Source: JAUILA01 sp964563925 (GTDB lineage Bacteria; Bacteroidota; Bacteroidia; Cytophagales; Cyclobacteriaceae). From it: DNA of 29,185 bases. The notes under the pieces are model-generated. The model was not told the DNA's origin. It worked only from the letters and a program-made list of their open reading frames with translations, and searched no databases. Shown piece after piece: positions 8,421 through 16,631 of the stretch. Location of the stretch: NCBI GenBank assembly GCA_964563925.1, contig CAZLZD010000053.1, positions 1 to 29,185 of the forward strand, in the 5' to 3' direction. The first letter of the stretch is position 1, and every line of letters begins with the position of its first letter. Position numbers and translations under genes: made by a program.

Positions 8421-9185
8421 TTACCCGTCAAGCCAGTCCTTAAATTCATTTACCCGGTCCCGGCTCACGACAATCTTGTTGTCATCGCAGCTTCTGACCA
8501 CCAGACGCAACCGGCTATTGGAATAACTGATAATATCTTCTATAGCATCCAGTCGTACAAGATACTGACGGTTGATACGAAAAAAATCTGCGGGATTGAC
8601 CAGTCCCTGTACCTGTTCGAGGGTTTGGTCGAGCATGTAATTCCGGTTATCTCCAATACAGCACCATGTCCCTTTATTCCGGCTGAAGAAATAGAGAATG
8701 TCCTCCACGGCCACCGTTCGAATATGTTCACCAGACCGTATCACAAACCGGCTTTTATATGTGGTGGACAACCGCGCCATGGCATCAGATATCTGTCGTG
8801 CCAGTAATGAATGATCGCGAGGCTGTTGTGAGAGTCGCTCCAGCTTGTTGAAGGCACCGGCCAGTTCTTCTTCATCGACCGGCTTAAGCAAGTAATCCAC
8901 ACTGTTGACCTTGAAAGCCTTCAGTGCATATTCATCATAGGCAGTGGTGAAAATGACAGGCACTTCGATGTTTACCTGCTCAAATATCTCGAAACTTAGT
9001 CCGTCTGCAAGCTGGATATCCATGAAGATGAGATCTGGCTGGCTGGCACTGTCTGAGAGCCATTTAACAGAATTTTGCACACTGTCCAGCTTATTGAGTA
9101 CAGTAATTCCAGGGTCATACGCTTTTATCAAACGCTCCAGTCGCGTGGCCGCAGGCTGCTCGTCCTCTATGATCAGAATATTCAT
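8421..9185 (-). CDS. LytTR-family response regulator
   Basis: Protein of 254 residues with an N-terminal receiver domain (about 1-118) and a C-terminal LytTR DNA-binding domain (about 149-250). The receiver shows the acidic pocket IEDE (residues 6-9), the phospho-acceptor D56 in FMDIQ, T80/T81, and K101 in LLKPVD. LytTR domains bind DNA through beta strands. The ATG overlaps the stop of the sensor kinase gene by 4 nt, a strong sign that the two are cognate. It is the last gene of the TonB receptor/TPR/kinase/regulator run, so that run is an obvious possible target, though no LytTR-type direct repeat was recognised upstream of 13084. Confidence 0.93.
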   Translation of the reverse strand: MNILIIEDEQPAATRLERLIKAYDPGITVLNKLDSVQNSVKWLSDSASQPDLIFMDIQLADGLSFEIFEQVNIEVPVIFTTAYDEYALKAFKVNSVDYLLKPVDEEELAGAFNKLERLSQQPRDHSLLARQISDAMARLSTTYKSRFVIRSGEHIRTVAVEDILYFFSRNKGTWCCIGDNRNYMLDQTLEQVQGLVNPADFFRINRQYLVRLDAIEDIISYSNSRLRLVVRSCDDNKIVVSRDRVNEFKDWLDG

Positions 9186-10207
9186 CGTTCAATAAGTGGC
9201 AGGGACACGGTAAACTTGCCGCCTTCCTCCTGTATGGTTATTTCCTTTTTGGTGAAAAATGCAAATCGTGCGGAGATATTGGCCAGCCCCACTTCGGTGG
9301 CCTCACTTTTCAGTACCTTTTTTGGCTGCAATGTATTCTCAACCACCAGCCTGCCGTCTTCAATATTCATTGAAATGGTCAACGGATGATCACGGGAGAC
9401 CACATTATGCTTTATCGCATTCTCCAGTAACATCTGCACCGAAAGCGGAGGAATCCGGTACAGGTGAACGTCCGGGACATTCATTGTAAAATGAAAGCTG
9501 TCCCCGAATCTGATCTTCTGCAGGAACAGGTATGAATCGGCAAATTTTAATTCCGTATCGAGGTCGACCAGGTCTTTGTCTCTCGAATCAAGCACGTACC
9601 GGTAGACATCGGAGAGCTTGCGGATAAACTTACTGGCCTGGGCTGCATCCTCATGGACGAGGTTGTCCAGGGTATTGAGACTATTAAAAAGGAAATGCGG
9701 GTTGACCTGATTCTTCAGTGATTCATAGCGGGCGGTAACGACATCCTTCTGTACGCGTTCTTTTTCCACGGCTGATCGTCGCCATGACTGCAGGAATTCA
9801 TTACTGTGCAATATCAGGGATATCGTAAAGGTGATAATAATGGCGGTCGGGAGAGTGGTTTCAATTCGACCAAACCTGATATTGAAGGCAAACCACAGGA
9901 AATAATAGATGAAGAACACGGCGATCGTTGTATAAATCGTATGGGCAAGGATACCGGCTACAAGTCGCTTGACGGGCGATTCGATCCAGCTGTAAAAGCG
10001 ATCGACAATATCTACGGTATAACCGTTCCCTTTCCAGAGAATTAACCAGACAAAAAAGTTGACCGGTATCAGGATGATCACTTTTTGCCAACTGGTGAAG
10101 CATCCCGGGCAGGAGGGATAGGCCACCGCCAGGCTCACCAGGAAAATGATCAGAAGTTCTTTTCCCTGTTCCTTCCAAAAGCTACGCTGCCTGAGAATAT
10201 TGCTCAT
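9182..10207 (-). CDS. LytS/YehU-type sensor histidine kinase
   Basis: Protein of 341 residues with about four N-terminal membrane helices (near 16-31, 41-58, 83-107 and 118-135). A His_kinase-type (PF06580-like) segment follows, with the phospho-accepting H171 in QVNPHFLFNSLN. A GHKL ATPase domain has its N-box in LLENAIKHN (N263) and a G-box-like EVGLANISARF. This architecture phosphorylates LytTR regulators, and the downstream regulator gene overlaps by 4 nt. There is no separate extracytoplasmic sensor domain, so sensing must be through the membrane helices or a partner protein. A CPGC pair (C33, C36) sits in the loop between the first two helices. The upstream TPR-like gene is 49 nt away on the same strand. 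Confidence 0.9.
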   Translation of the reverse strand: MSNILRQRSFWKEQGKELLIIFLVSLAVAYPSCPGCFTSWQKVIILIPVNFFVWLILWKGNGYTVDIVDRFYSWIESPVKRLVAGILAHTIYTTIAVFFIYYFLWFAFNIRFGRIETTLPTAIIITFTISLILHSNEFLQSWRRSAVEKERVQKDVVTARYESLKNQVNPHFLFNSLNTLDNLVHEDAAQASKFIRKLSDVYRYVLDSRDKDLVDLDTELKFADSYLFLQKIRFGDSFHFTMNVPDVHLYRIPPLSVQMLLENAIKHNVVSRDHPLTISMNIEDGRLVVENTLQPKKVLKSEATEVGLANISARFAFFTKKEITIQEEGGKFTVSLPLIER

Positions 10208-10256
10208 CGCTTGTGAAATTAATAAAATACTGGATCAAATCGTCGGATTCACCTGT

Positions 10257-10895
10257 TTACTGGCAGGACCTGATGTTTGCAAGGGCCCAGCTTTTACCCC
10301 AGGCCGGTGCAATGGCATTGTCCTGGGCCTGTGCCTCAAAAAGGTCCAGTGATTCCCTGATCCGGTTGCACCCCGGGGCAGTATCACTGCCAAAGAACTT
10401 GGCGGTACCTATTTCCATTTGCCCCATTAAAAAATGAGCCCTTGGATTAGACGGTTCCATTCCTATGGCCTGCTGAAAGCTGCGCATTGCCTGGGGAACG
10501 TACTCCGGTCCGCGGGTTGCCGGATCAACCGTAACCCGCAGCATGTGGATAAACCCGGTCAGGGTGACCAGCTCAGATTCCTCCGGTGCCATCGCCAGGC
10601 CTTTATTGACCGAGGCGGCGGCCTGGTCCAGATACTTATCTTTATCCGCATTACTCGTGGCGTAGTTGGCAAGCATCACATAGCCAAAGCCGGCATAGTA
10701 TAACGGTTCCCATTTGTCTGTCTCACGGGCAGCGATTCGTTCAAACTGATTAACTGCCTGATGCAGCGTGTCAGATGATTGAGAATTGATGACCATCCCG
10801 ATAGATTCACGCATGATCTTTTCGTAAGCACTCTGTGCTTTCAGTCCGCCAGTGACAAGGAACATAAGGATCAGGTTCAGGGCAAGATATTTCAT
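10257..10895 (-). CDS. Exported TPR-like protein of unknown function
   Basis: Protein of 212 residues with an N-terminal signal peptide (hydrophobic LNLILMFLVTGG, likely cut after LKA before QS). The mature part is almost all alpha-helical with TPR-like helix pairs. Examples are the region near 52-80 (WEPLYYAGFGYVMLANY) and the better matching SNPRAHFLMGQMEIG stretch near residues 148-163. It contains only one cysteine, near the C-terminal third in the TAPGCNR segment, and another close to the end. It probably acts in the periplasm or under the outer membrane. It lies 29 nt downstream of a TonB-dependent receptor gene and 49 nt upstream of a LytS-type kinase, so a role linking receptor state to the kinase is possible but purely inferred. 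No enzyme motif is seen. Confidence 0.75.
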   Translation of the reverse strand: MKYLALNLILMFLVTGGLKAQSAYEKIMRESIGMVINSQSSDTLHQAVNQFERIAARETDKWEPLYYAGFGYVMLANYATSNADKDKYLDQAAASVNKGLAMAPEESELVTLTGFIHMLRVTVDPATRGPEYVPQAMRSFQQAIGMEPSNPRAHFLMGQMEIGTAKFFGSDTAPGCNRIRESLDLFEAQAQDNAIAPAWGKSWALANIRSCQ

Positions 10896-10924
10896 AATTG
10901 TAAGATTTATAGTTTGAGAAATAA

Positions 10925-13084
10925 TTATAATACTGGTAATTGATTCATTAGTTTGTCTTTCGAAAGCGTGATGAAGACCCCAAGGAAAATGAAGCGCGGT
11001 GCCTGTTGTTTGATCGGTCTTAGCATGTACTCCCCATCAAGGTTCTGCTCAGGACTGCTTTCATAGCCAAAGATGTTGTCCACCCCCAACACATTGGTGA
11101 CGGATCCGTGTATGATCACATTGGGTTTGGCGAGGTAACTCACATTAACACTAAGGTCATGGTAGGCCGGAGTGCGTCCGGTGTTGAATCCCTCTCTGTT
11201 CGGATTGTGATAGGGCCTGGCGCTTGCAAAACTGTAGGTAGCACCAAATTGGGTTTTAAGGGATCTTACGAAATATTTCACCACCGCTGAGAAATTGTGG
11301 GATGAAGCGAACGCCGGCACGGCCGTTTCGGGGAAATCCCGGTAATCCCTTTCAGTATCCAGGAAGGAATAGGAAATCCAGTAATCCACCCCTCTGAAGG
11401 TCTCGCGATCACGCCAGAACAAGTCTATTCCCCTGGCATAGCCATCCCCGGTATTGCTGTAGGTGGCAGGATCAAAAAGGTCCTGACCATGTTTGACCAG
11501 ATGATCATAGGTTTTGTAATACGTTTCGATCCGGAAGGTCCGGTCTTTTTTCATCCACTGGTAATTGAGAATGTAGTGGGAAGCAAACTCGTCTTTCAAA
11601 TCGTTTCGAACCCGCAGGAAATCAGTCGGGGCAGACTGGTTAAACCGGCCGTACGCCAGGGAAAACTGACTGTAGCTGTTGGTCCGGTACGCCAGGGACA
11701 CACGCGGCACCAGGTATAATTTATCCTGCAGGCCATTGTATTCTGACCTGAGTCCGGCCCGTACGACGAATTCATTGGACAGGAATATGTCAGCTTCGGC
11801 AAACACCGACCCAATATTTTGCGCTACATCCAGGGTATTCTCATTCCCATTTTCGTCGGCACTTGCGAGGGTATGGGTGGTCCGAAAAAATTCACCCCCC
11901 ATGGTAAGTAATATTTTCTCTGTGAAATCATGTACCGCAACCGTCTTCAGGTGATAACCCGCTTCTTTTTCATCCACTTTCATTGCGTTAAACGCCATGT
12001 CATTCCTGCTACGGGTGTAGGACAGGCCACTGCGGAGTGTCCATTCCGATGACGGACTTGAGATATAGGTGGCATTGAGATAGGAGAATCCATTGGAAAG
12101 ATCCACCCGGTCATCAGGATCATCTTCGCCAAAACCTGGCTGATAAATAACAAAAGAAGAATGACTCAGGTTGGAATATATCTTCAGCATGTTATTATCA
12201 TTCAATTCCTGCCGGAACATGATGTTGCTGTTAACGGAAGAGGGGGCTTTATCCCATTCCAGATCCTGTGATACCAGTTCGAAATACGGGGTCAGGTTGG
12301 TGTATTCCAGCTTGCCGGCAATCGCGCCATTCTTCAACGGGCGGCTGTGTGAAACATCGGCCCCCACGCTCATCAAGCCAATGTCGGTGCGATTGTCTTC
12401 ACGAACGTCCTTGCTCTTTAGGATCAGTGCGGAAGAGAGGGCCTGACCATATTCTGCCGAATACCCTCCGGTGCTGAAGCTCGTACCCTTAAACATGAAT
12501 GGCGAAAACCGGCTCCTGCCTGGCGTATTCGGTGCGGTGGGAGAATATTCATTCATCACCTCCATCCCGTCAATAAATGTCTTTGTCTCATATCCATCCC
12601 CTCCGCGAACGAAGAGCCGTCCGGTTTCCCCGACGGTCTGGGTACCCGGAAGGGTATTCAGCGCACCGGGAATATCCGCGGTGGCGCCCGCCGTCGTCAC
12701 AATATCGAGGGGTTCCAGTATTTCACTGCTGTTTTCATTGCCGGAAGTAAAGGCCCCGGCAGAGATGACCACCGCATTAAGCCGGTTAAATTCCTCCTCC
12801 AGCACAATGGCCAAACCATTTACATTATTCCGGTCCAGGGTTTGTTCGACCGTTACGTACCCTATGTAGGTCACCCGCAGCATCAGTTCACCTTCTGCGC
12901 TCGTGCTGAAACTGAAGTTTCCATCCTCATCGGTAGAGGCCCCGTCATAGCTATTTACGATAAAAACGTTGGCGCCATATACACCTGCACCCTTGGCATC
13001 TTTGACCGATCCGCGGATGGTGAGTTGTGCCATAAGGGTGTGAGTAAATAGGAGAATGGTGACGAGCAGAGCAAAAGTTTTCAT
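10925..13084 (-). CDS. TonB-dependent receptor with carboxypeptidase-like N-terminal domain
   Basis: Outer-membrane receptor of 719 residues. The order is a signal peptide (1-19, ending LMA), a carboxypeptidase-regulatory-like beta-sandwich (about 20-100, IRGSVKDAKGAGVYGANVF), a plug domain (about 120-220, with LFVRGGDGYETKTFIDGM) and a 22-strand-type barrel to the C-terminus. The last residues are PRFIFLGVFITLSKDKLMN followed by a short tail. Such receptors import scarce ligands such as iron chelates, cobalamin or glycans using TonB energy. No susD gene is adjacent, so a glycan role is less likely. It is the first gene of a same-strand run with an exported TPR protein and a LytS/LytTR pair. 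The ligand is unknown. Confidence 0.92.
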   Translation of the reverse strand: MKTFALLVTILLFTHTLMAQLTIRGSVKDAKGAGVYGANVFIVNSYDGASTDEDGNFSFSTSAEGELMLRVTYIGYVTVEQTLDRNNVNGLAIVLEEEFNRLNAVVISAGAFTSGNENSSEILEPLDIVTTAGATADIPGALNTLPGTQTVGETGRLFVRGGDGYETKTFIDGMEVMNEYSPTAPNTPGRSRFSPFMFKGTSFSTGGYSAEYGQALSSALILKSKDVREDNRTDIGLMSVGADVSHSRPLKNGAIAGKLEYTNLTPYFELVSQDLEWDKAPSSVNSNIMFRQELNDNNMLKIYSNLSHSSFVIYQPGFGEDDPDDRVDLSNGFSYLNATYISSPSSEWTLRSGLSYTRSRNDMAFNAMKVDEKEAGYHLKTVAVHDFTEKILLTMGGEFFRTTHTLASADENGNENTLDVAQNIGSVFAEADIFLSNEFVVRAGLRSEYNGLQDKLYLVPRVSLAYRTNSYSQFSLAYGRFNQSAPTDFLRVRNDLKDEFASHYILNYQWMKKDRTFRIETYYKTYDHLVKHGQDLFDPATYSNTGDGYARGIDLFWRDRETFRGVDYWISYSFLDTERDYRDFPETAVPAFASSHNFSAVVKYFVRSLKTQFGATYSFASARPYHNPNREGFNTGRTPAYHDLSVNVSYLAKPNVIIHGSVTNVLGVDNIFGYESSPEQNLDGEYMLRPIKQQAPRFIFLGVFITLSKDKLMNQLPVL

Positions 13085-13270
13085 AATTCAATCCGTGATT
13101 ATGAAGCAAATGTGTCAGGAAGAACCACAGGAGAAAAAAAGGAATGTCCGAATCGTTGGATCGACTTGCCGAATTGTAGAATGAGCTGACTGAACCGGAA
13201 GAAGGATCTATGCCTTCTAACCAGATCACACGGATTGGATTCGTAGCAAACAAGTATTAGTCTTTTTTCC

Positions 13271-13278
13271 TATCTTCG
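13271..13278 (+). promoter_or_regulatory. Candidate -7 box (TATCTTCG) for the arginase-fold gene
   Basis: TATCTTCG matches TAnnTTTG at five of the six fixed positions and lies 23 nt before the ATG at 13301. No TTG -33 box is apparent at the normal spacing. The same TATCTT core occurs before the ABC ATPase, S9 and M28 peptidase genes. Confidence 0.35.
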
Positions 13279-13300
13279 ACCAAACGCTAGTTTTCAATAC

Positions 13301-14461
13301 ATGGACCTGAAGATTTTCTTTTCCGCACTTGATGAAGAGCTGTTCTCCCATATCAAGGCTCCCAACAGTTTTCTGAAAAGTATCAAATCGAATATTGATA
13401 AAATGCCCGATTACCGCGGGTCGGATATTGCCATTTTCGGGGTGGAGGAAGAACGCGGCACGGACGACAACATCGGTACCGCCCAGGGGCCAAATGTAAT
13501 CAGGCAGCAGCTTTACGCATTAAAAAAAGGATATGGGGCGTACAAGATCGTGGACCTGGGTAATCTACGCCTGGGTGTCGACCTCGATGAAACCCATGGC
13601 CGAATAAAAGAGGTCTGCCAGATTCTGATCGAGCAAAATGTAATGCCGGTCATTCTCGGCGGGTCACACGACCTGGACTACGGACAGTTTAAGGGCTATG
13701 AGGGAATGGAAAAACTTATCAGCGTACTCAACGTGGATGCCTACCTGGACATGGAAGACGGGCTAAAGGCACCTATGAACTCGCACCACATCCATAATAT
13801 TCTCATACACGAACCTAATTACCTGTTCCATTACACACACCTGGCCTACCAAACCTACCTGGTAGACCAGAATCTCCTGCAAATCCTGGAAAAACTTTAC
13901 TTTGAAAGCCATCGGCTGGGTAAACTCCGGCAGGATTTCCGGGAGATCGAACCGATTATACGTAATGCCGATATGTTAACCTTCGATATCAGCGCGATCA
14001 AATCAGCGGATGCACCGGGAACGGCCCATGTGCAGCCATTCGGACTCACCGGCGAAGAGGCATGTCAGATCTGCTGGTATGCCGGGCTGAATGAAAAACT
14101 AAGTTCGGCCGGATTTTACGAATACAATCCCGTACTTGATGACGACAATTGCAAAACGGGCAGTGTGGTCGCAACCATGGTATGGTATTTTATAGAAGGC
14201 TTCTATCATCGCAAAAACGAACTAAGGTTCAAAACCAATGATTATACCCGGTTTGTCGTGAGTATGCCATCCGATCCTGAAACTATTTCGTTTTTTAAGA
14301 GTAAACTCAGTGAGAAGTGGTGGATGGAGGTTCCCATCTCGCATTCCTACATGAAGTATGACCGAAACATTATTGTCCCCTGCAGTTATGAAGACTACAA
14401 AGTCGCAACCAAAGGCGAAGTCCCCGATCGATTTGTGCATGCACAGGCTAAAATGGTATAG
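13301..14461 (+). CDS. Arginase-fold (ureohydrolase-like) protein with altered metal site
   Basis: Protein of 386 residues related to the arginase/agmatinase/formimidoylglutamase superfamily. The GGSHDLDYG loop (120-128) corresponds to the family GGDHS, NVDAYLDM (145-151) to DAHxD, and TFDISAIKSADAPGT (228-241) to SxDxDxxDPxxxPG. Of the six usual manganese ligands, H123, D146, D150 and D229 are kept, but the second histidine is Y148 and the last aspartate is S231. Annotation pipelines often label such Bacteroidota proteins formimidoylglutamase. With two ligands lost, binuclear-metal hydrolysis is doubtful and no hut genes adjoin. It may have a single metal, a new reaction or a structural role. 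Its 3' end overlaps the next gene by 23 nt, suggesting coupled expression. Confidence 0.8.
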   Translation: MDLKIFFSALDEELFSHIKAPNSFLKSIKSNIDKMPDYRGSDIAIFGVEEERGTDDNIGTAQGPNVIRQQLYALKKGYGAYKIVDLGNLRLGVDLDETHGRIKEVCQILIEQNVMPVILGGSHDLDYGQFKGYEGMEKLISVLNVDAYLDMEDGLKAPMNSHHIHNILIHEPNYLFHYTHLAYQTYLVDQNLLQILEKLYFESHRLGKLRQDFREIEPIIRNADMLTFDISAIKSADAPGTAHVQPFGLTGEEACQICWYAGLNEKLSSAGFYEYNPVLDDDNCKTGSVVATMVWYFIEGFYHRKNELRFKTNDYTRFVVSMPSDPETISFFKSKLSEKWWMEVPISHSYMKYDRNIIVPCSYEDYKVATKGEVPDRFVHAQAKMV

Positions 14462-15191
14462 TTTTATCTTCCTTGCGGTGGCGGCTGTTGCCTGTTCGCC
14501 GGAAGAAAAAGCCCCGGAAAATGAAGCTGTAGCTATCATAAATGAGGCCATTGCCGCCCATGGGGGAGAGTTATATGATCATTCGGAAGTGACCTTCCGC
14601 TTCCGCGACCGAGAGTATGTCGGCCGCAAGAACCAGGGGATGTTTCAATACGAACGGATTTTTGAAGATTCGGCCGGGACCTACCGGGATGTATTAAACA
14701 ATGACGGCTATTATCGCGAGCTCAATGGCGAGAAAGTGGATGTCGTGGATTCCATGGCCGCCAAATACGCCCGATCGGTAAATTCGGTGATCTATTTCGC
14801 CATGCTGCCCGATGCACTCGATGACGAAGCCGTTATTGCCGAATACCTCGGCAAAAAGGAGATCAAAGGATCGACCTACGACAAGATCCGGGTCACCTTC
14901 CGCCAGGACGGCGGCGGAAAAGATTATGAAGATATTTTCTATTATTGGTTTGAGGAAAACTCAAGGGACATGGATTACATCGCCTACCTGTATTATACCG
15001 ACGGAGGGGGCATCCGATTCAGGGAAGCGTATAATCAGCGTATAGTCAACGGAATTAAATTTTATGACTTCATCAATTACATGCCTGAAGACACCCTGGA
15101 CCTGGAGAATATTGATCAGGCTTACCTTAACGGCGAACTTGAAGAGCTTTCCCGCATCGAACTTGAGAATATTGAAGTGACCCCGCTGTAA
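14439..15191 (+). CDS. Lipoprotein of unknown function (DUF6503-like)
   Basis: Protein of 250 residues from the ATG at 14439. A longer reading from 14358 lies inside the upstream gene and would bury the signal sequence. From 14439 the N-terminus is a clear lipoprotein signal: MHRLKWYSF, then LAVAAVAC with the lipid-modified cysteine at C19, followed by SPEE. The mature protein is acidic, rich in beta strand, and has EAIAAHGGELYDHSEVTFRF near its start. This recalls the DUF6503-type Bacteroidota lipoproteins, but that match is from memory and tentative. It is probably anchored in the inner leaflet of the outer membrane or at the surface. The 23-nt overlap with the arginase-fold gene is the best functional clue. 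No catalytic motif is seen. Confidence 0.82.
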   Translation: MHRLKWYSFIFLAVAAVACSPEEKAPENEAVAIINEAIAAHGGELYDHSEVTFRFRDREYVGRKNQGMFQYERIFEDSAGTYRDVLNNDGYYRELNGEKVDVVDSMAAKYARSVNSVIYFAMLPDALDDEAVIAEYLGKKEIKGSTYDKIRVTFRQDGGGKDYEDIFYYWFEENSRDMDYIAYLYYTDGGGIRFREAYNQRIVNGIKFYDFINYMPEDTLDLENIDQAYLNGELEELSRIELENIEVTPL

Positions 15192-15224
15192 ACCCTGCCG
15201 CACCAATCATCGTAAAATGATTAT

Positions 15225-16007
15225 ATGCGTGTGGAAAAAATCGAGGGGAATGAGATCGTGGAGTATTGCTGGAGAATGGAAACCTTCCTGGAGCCAGTGG
15301 AGTACCGTGTCCTTCCTTCTCCCTTTGTGGATATAATCTTTCCTCTTGAGGGCTCTGTCTTTATTGATTCCCTCCGGAAAAATCAAAAAAGCCCCTTTTT
15401 TGTACCGCTGCTTGATCAGCATAAGCAGGTAAGAATCTCCGCCAGGGCCCGACTTATTGGAATCCGGCTGCGTCCGGTATATGCAAACCTGCTGCTTAAA
15501 CCCAATCATATGCTGATTAAAAACGCCAACGAAGCTTCGGAAGTGATGGAACCATTCATTTACAGGAGCCTGCTCGAGCTGATCCGTTCAGACCAGCATT
15601 TGGATTCCCTGACCCTTGCGGTTGGGCAGCTGATCCATTATTCCATCTGCCTGAGTGAGGCAGGATTTGATTTTTTGTTTGACAACTCCTATGAAAATTA
15701 CCTGAACCGGGACCTGGGAACACAACATATTGCTCAGGATATGAACGTTTCCCTGCGATGGCTTGAAAAAACGTACAGGCGGCAGATCGACATGACGCCA
15801 AAGTCATTTCAGAAACTTGTACGCTTTAACACGTTTATACACGCGTATCTGGCACGGCCGGAGAGCCCGCTCAGTTGCCTTTCACAACAATGCGGCTATT
15901 ATGACCAGTCACATCTTGTGAAGGAGGTAAAACGGTTCAGCGGACTGGCCCCCACACGCCTCAGAAAATATCTCTCCGTTGCTCACCGCGAAATGAACCA
16001 TTGCTGA
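15225..16007 (+). CDS. AraC-family transcriptional regulator
   Basis: Protein of 260 residues. The C-terminal half has the two helix-turn-helix motifs of AraC regulators: GTQHIAQDMNVSLRWLEKTYRRQ (about 164-187) and LSQQCGYYDQSHLVKEVKRFSG (about 218-240). The N-terminal half (about 1-140) is beta-rich, starting RVEKIEGNEIVEYCWRME. It resembles the ligand-sensing domain (DUF6597-like) found in one group of Bacteroidota AraC proteins. It starts 33 nt after the lipoprotein gene and precedes a membrane protein and a secreted protease on the same strand, which may be its targets. No inducer can be named. Confidence 0.88.
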   Translation: MRVEKIEGNEIVEYCWRMETFLEPVEYRVLPSPFVDIIFPLEGSVFIDSLRKNQKSPFFVPLLDQHKQVRISARARLIGIRLRPVYANLLLKPNHMLIKNANEASEVMEPFIYRSLLELIRSDQHLDSLTLAVGQLIHYSICLSEAGFDFLFDNSYENYLNRDLGTQHIAQDMNVSLRWLEKTYRRQIDMTPKSFQKLVRFNTFIHAYLARPESPLSCLSQQCGYYDQSHLVKEVKRFSGLAPTRLRKYLSVAHREMNHC

Positions 16008-16115
16008 GGAAATTTGTAAAAAAACGAACTTCCGACGTATGACCATTTCGTTATTTTACAAGTTAATGTCGAAGCTATTGTGCATCATTACCATAAGGTC
16101 AGGAAAACGCAATCA

Positions 16116-16628
16116 ATGGTCAAAAACATCAAGACGAACGGGTTTCGGATTGACAGGATTCTGCTTGCAGGTTTGGTGGCAGGTCTTATCAGCAACGGCC
16201 TGTTAGGAGTTATTTTCACCAGTTCACCTGTTGAATCCATCATTTATCACCCGGAATTACAAAGTGATACATTTAATCAGGTGGTCCCGCACAGAAATGT
16301 CTACGTAACGCTCGTGGGCTTGTGCATCCTATCCATGATTCACAGCTTATTTTACGCCGTGTTCTATCAATCCATCCCGGGGACGTCGTGGCTCAGGAAA
16401 GGACTGTTCTGGGGATTCACCGTGTGGGCCATTTACTGGGTTTTCCAGGATTGGTTTATGTTTCATACCCTCTTGCATGAACCGGTTCTGCTTAATATAT
16501 TTCAGCTGACTATCATGCTTTTCTGCAGCCTGACGGAAGGCTCGATCATAGCTTTTATCCTTTATCAGTCCTCCGGAAAACACACCCTAATTCTCAAAGA
16601 AAAAAAAACAGTGATCAATAACCTCTAG
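16116..16628 (+). CDS. Four-helix integral membrane protein, unknown function
   Basis: Protein of 170 residues from the ATG at 16116. A GTG at 16080 extends the frame by 12 polar residues, but the ATG is preceded by an AGGA stretch and is favoured. About four membrane helices are visible, around LLAGLVAGLISNGLLGVIF, VYVTLVGLCILSMIHSLFYA, a tryptophan-rich GLFWGFTVWAIYWVFQ, and IFQLTIMLFCSLTEGSIIAF. The C-terminal tail is short and basic (LKEKKTVINN). It follows an AraC-type regulator and ends 3 nt before the start of an exported protease gene, so coupled translation with the protease is likely. No family was recognised, and the His/Trp-rich middle (FQDWFMFHTLLHE) is the only distinctive segment. 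Confidence 0.75.
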   Translation: MVKNIKTNGFRIDRILLAGLVAGLISNGLLGVIFTSSPVESIIYHPELQSDTFNQVVPHRNVYVTLVGLCILSMIHSLFYAVFYQSIPGTSWLRKGLFWGFTVWAIYWVFQDWFMFHTLLHEPVLLNIFQLTIMLFCSLTEGSIIAFILYQSSGKHTLILKEKKTVINNL

Positions 16629-16631
16629 CCG

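Noticed and set aside
16080..16115. GTG start for the four-helix membrane protein
   Set aside because: It adds a polar stretch (MHHYHKVRKTQS) before the ATG at 16116, which has an AGGA upstream.
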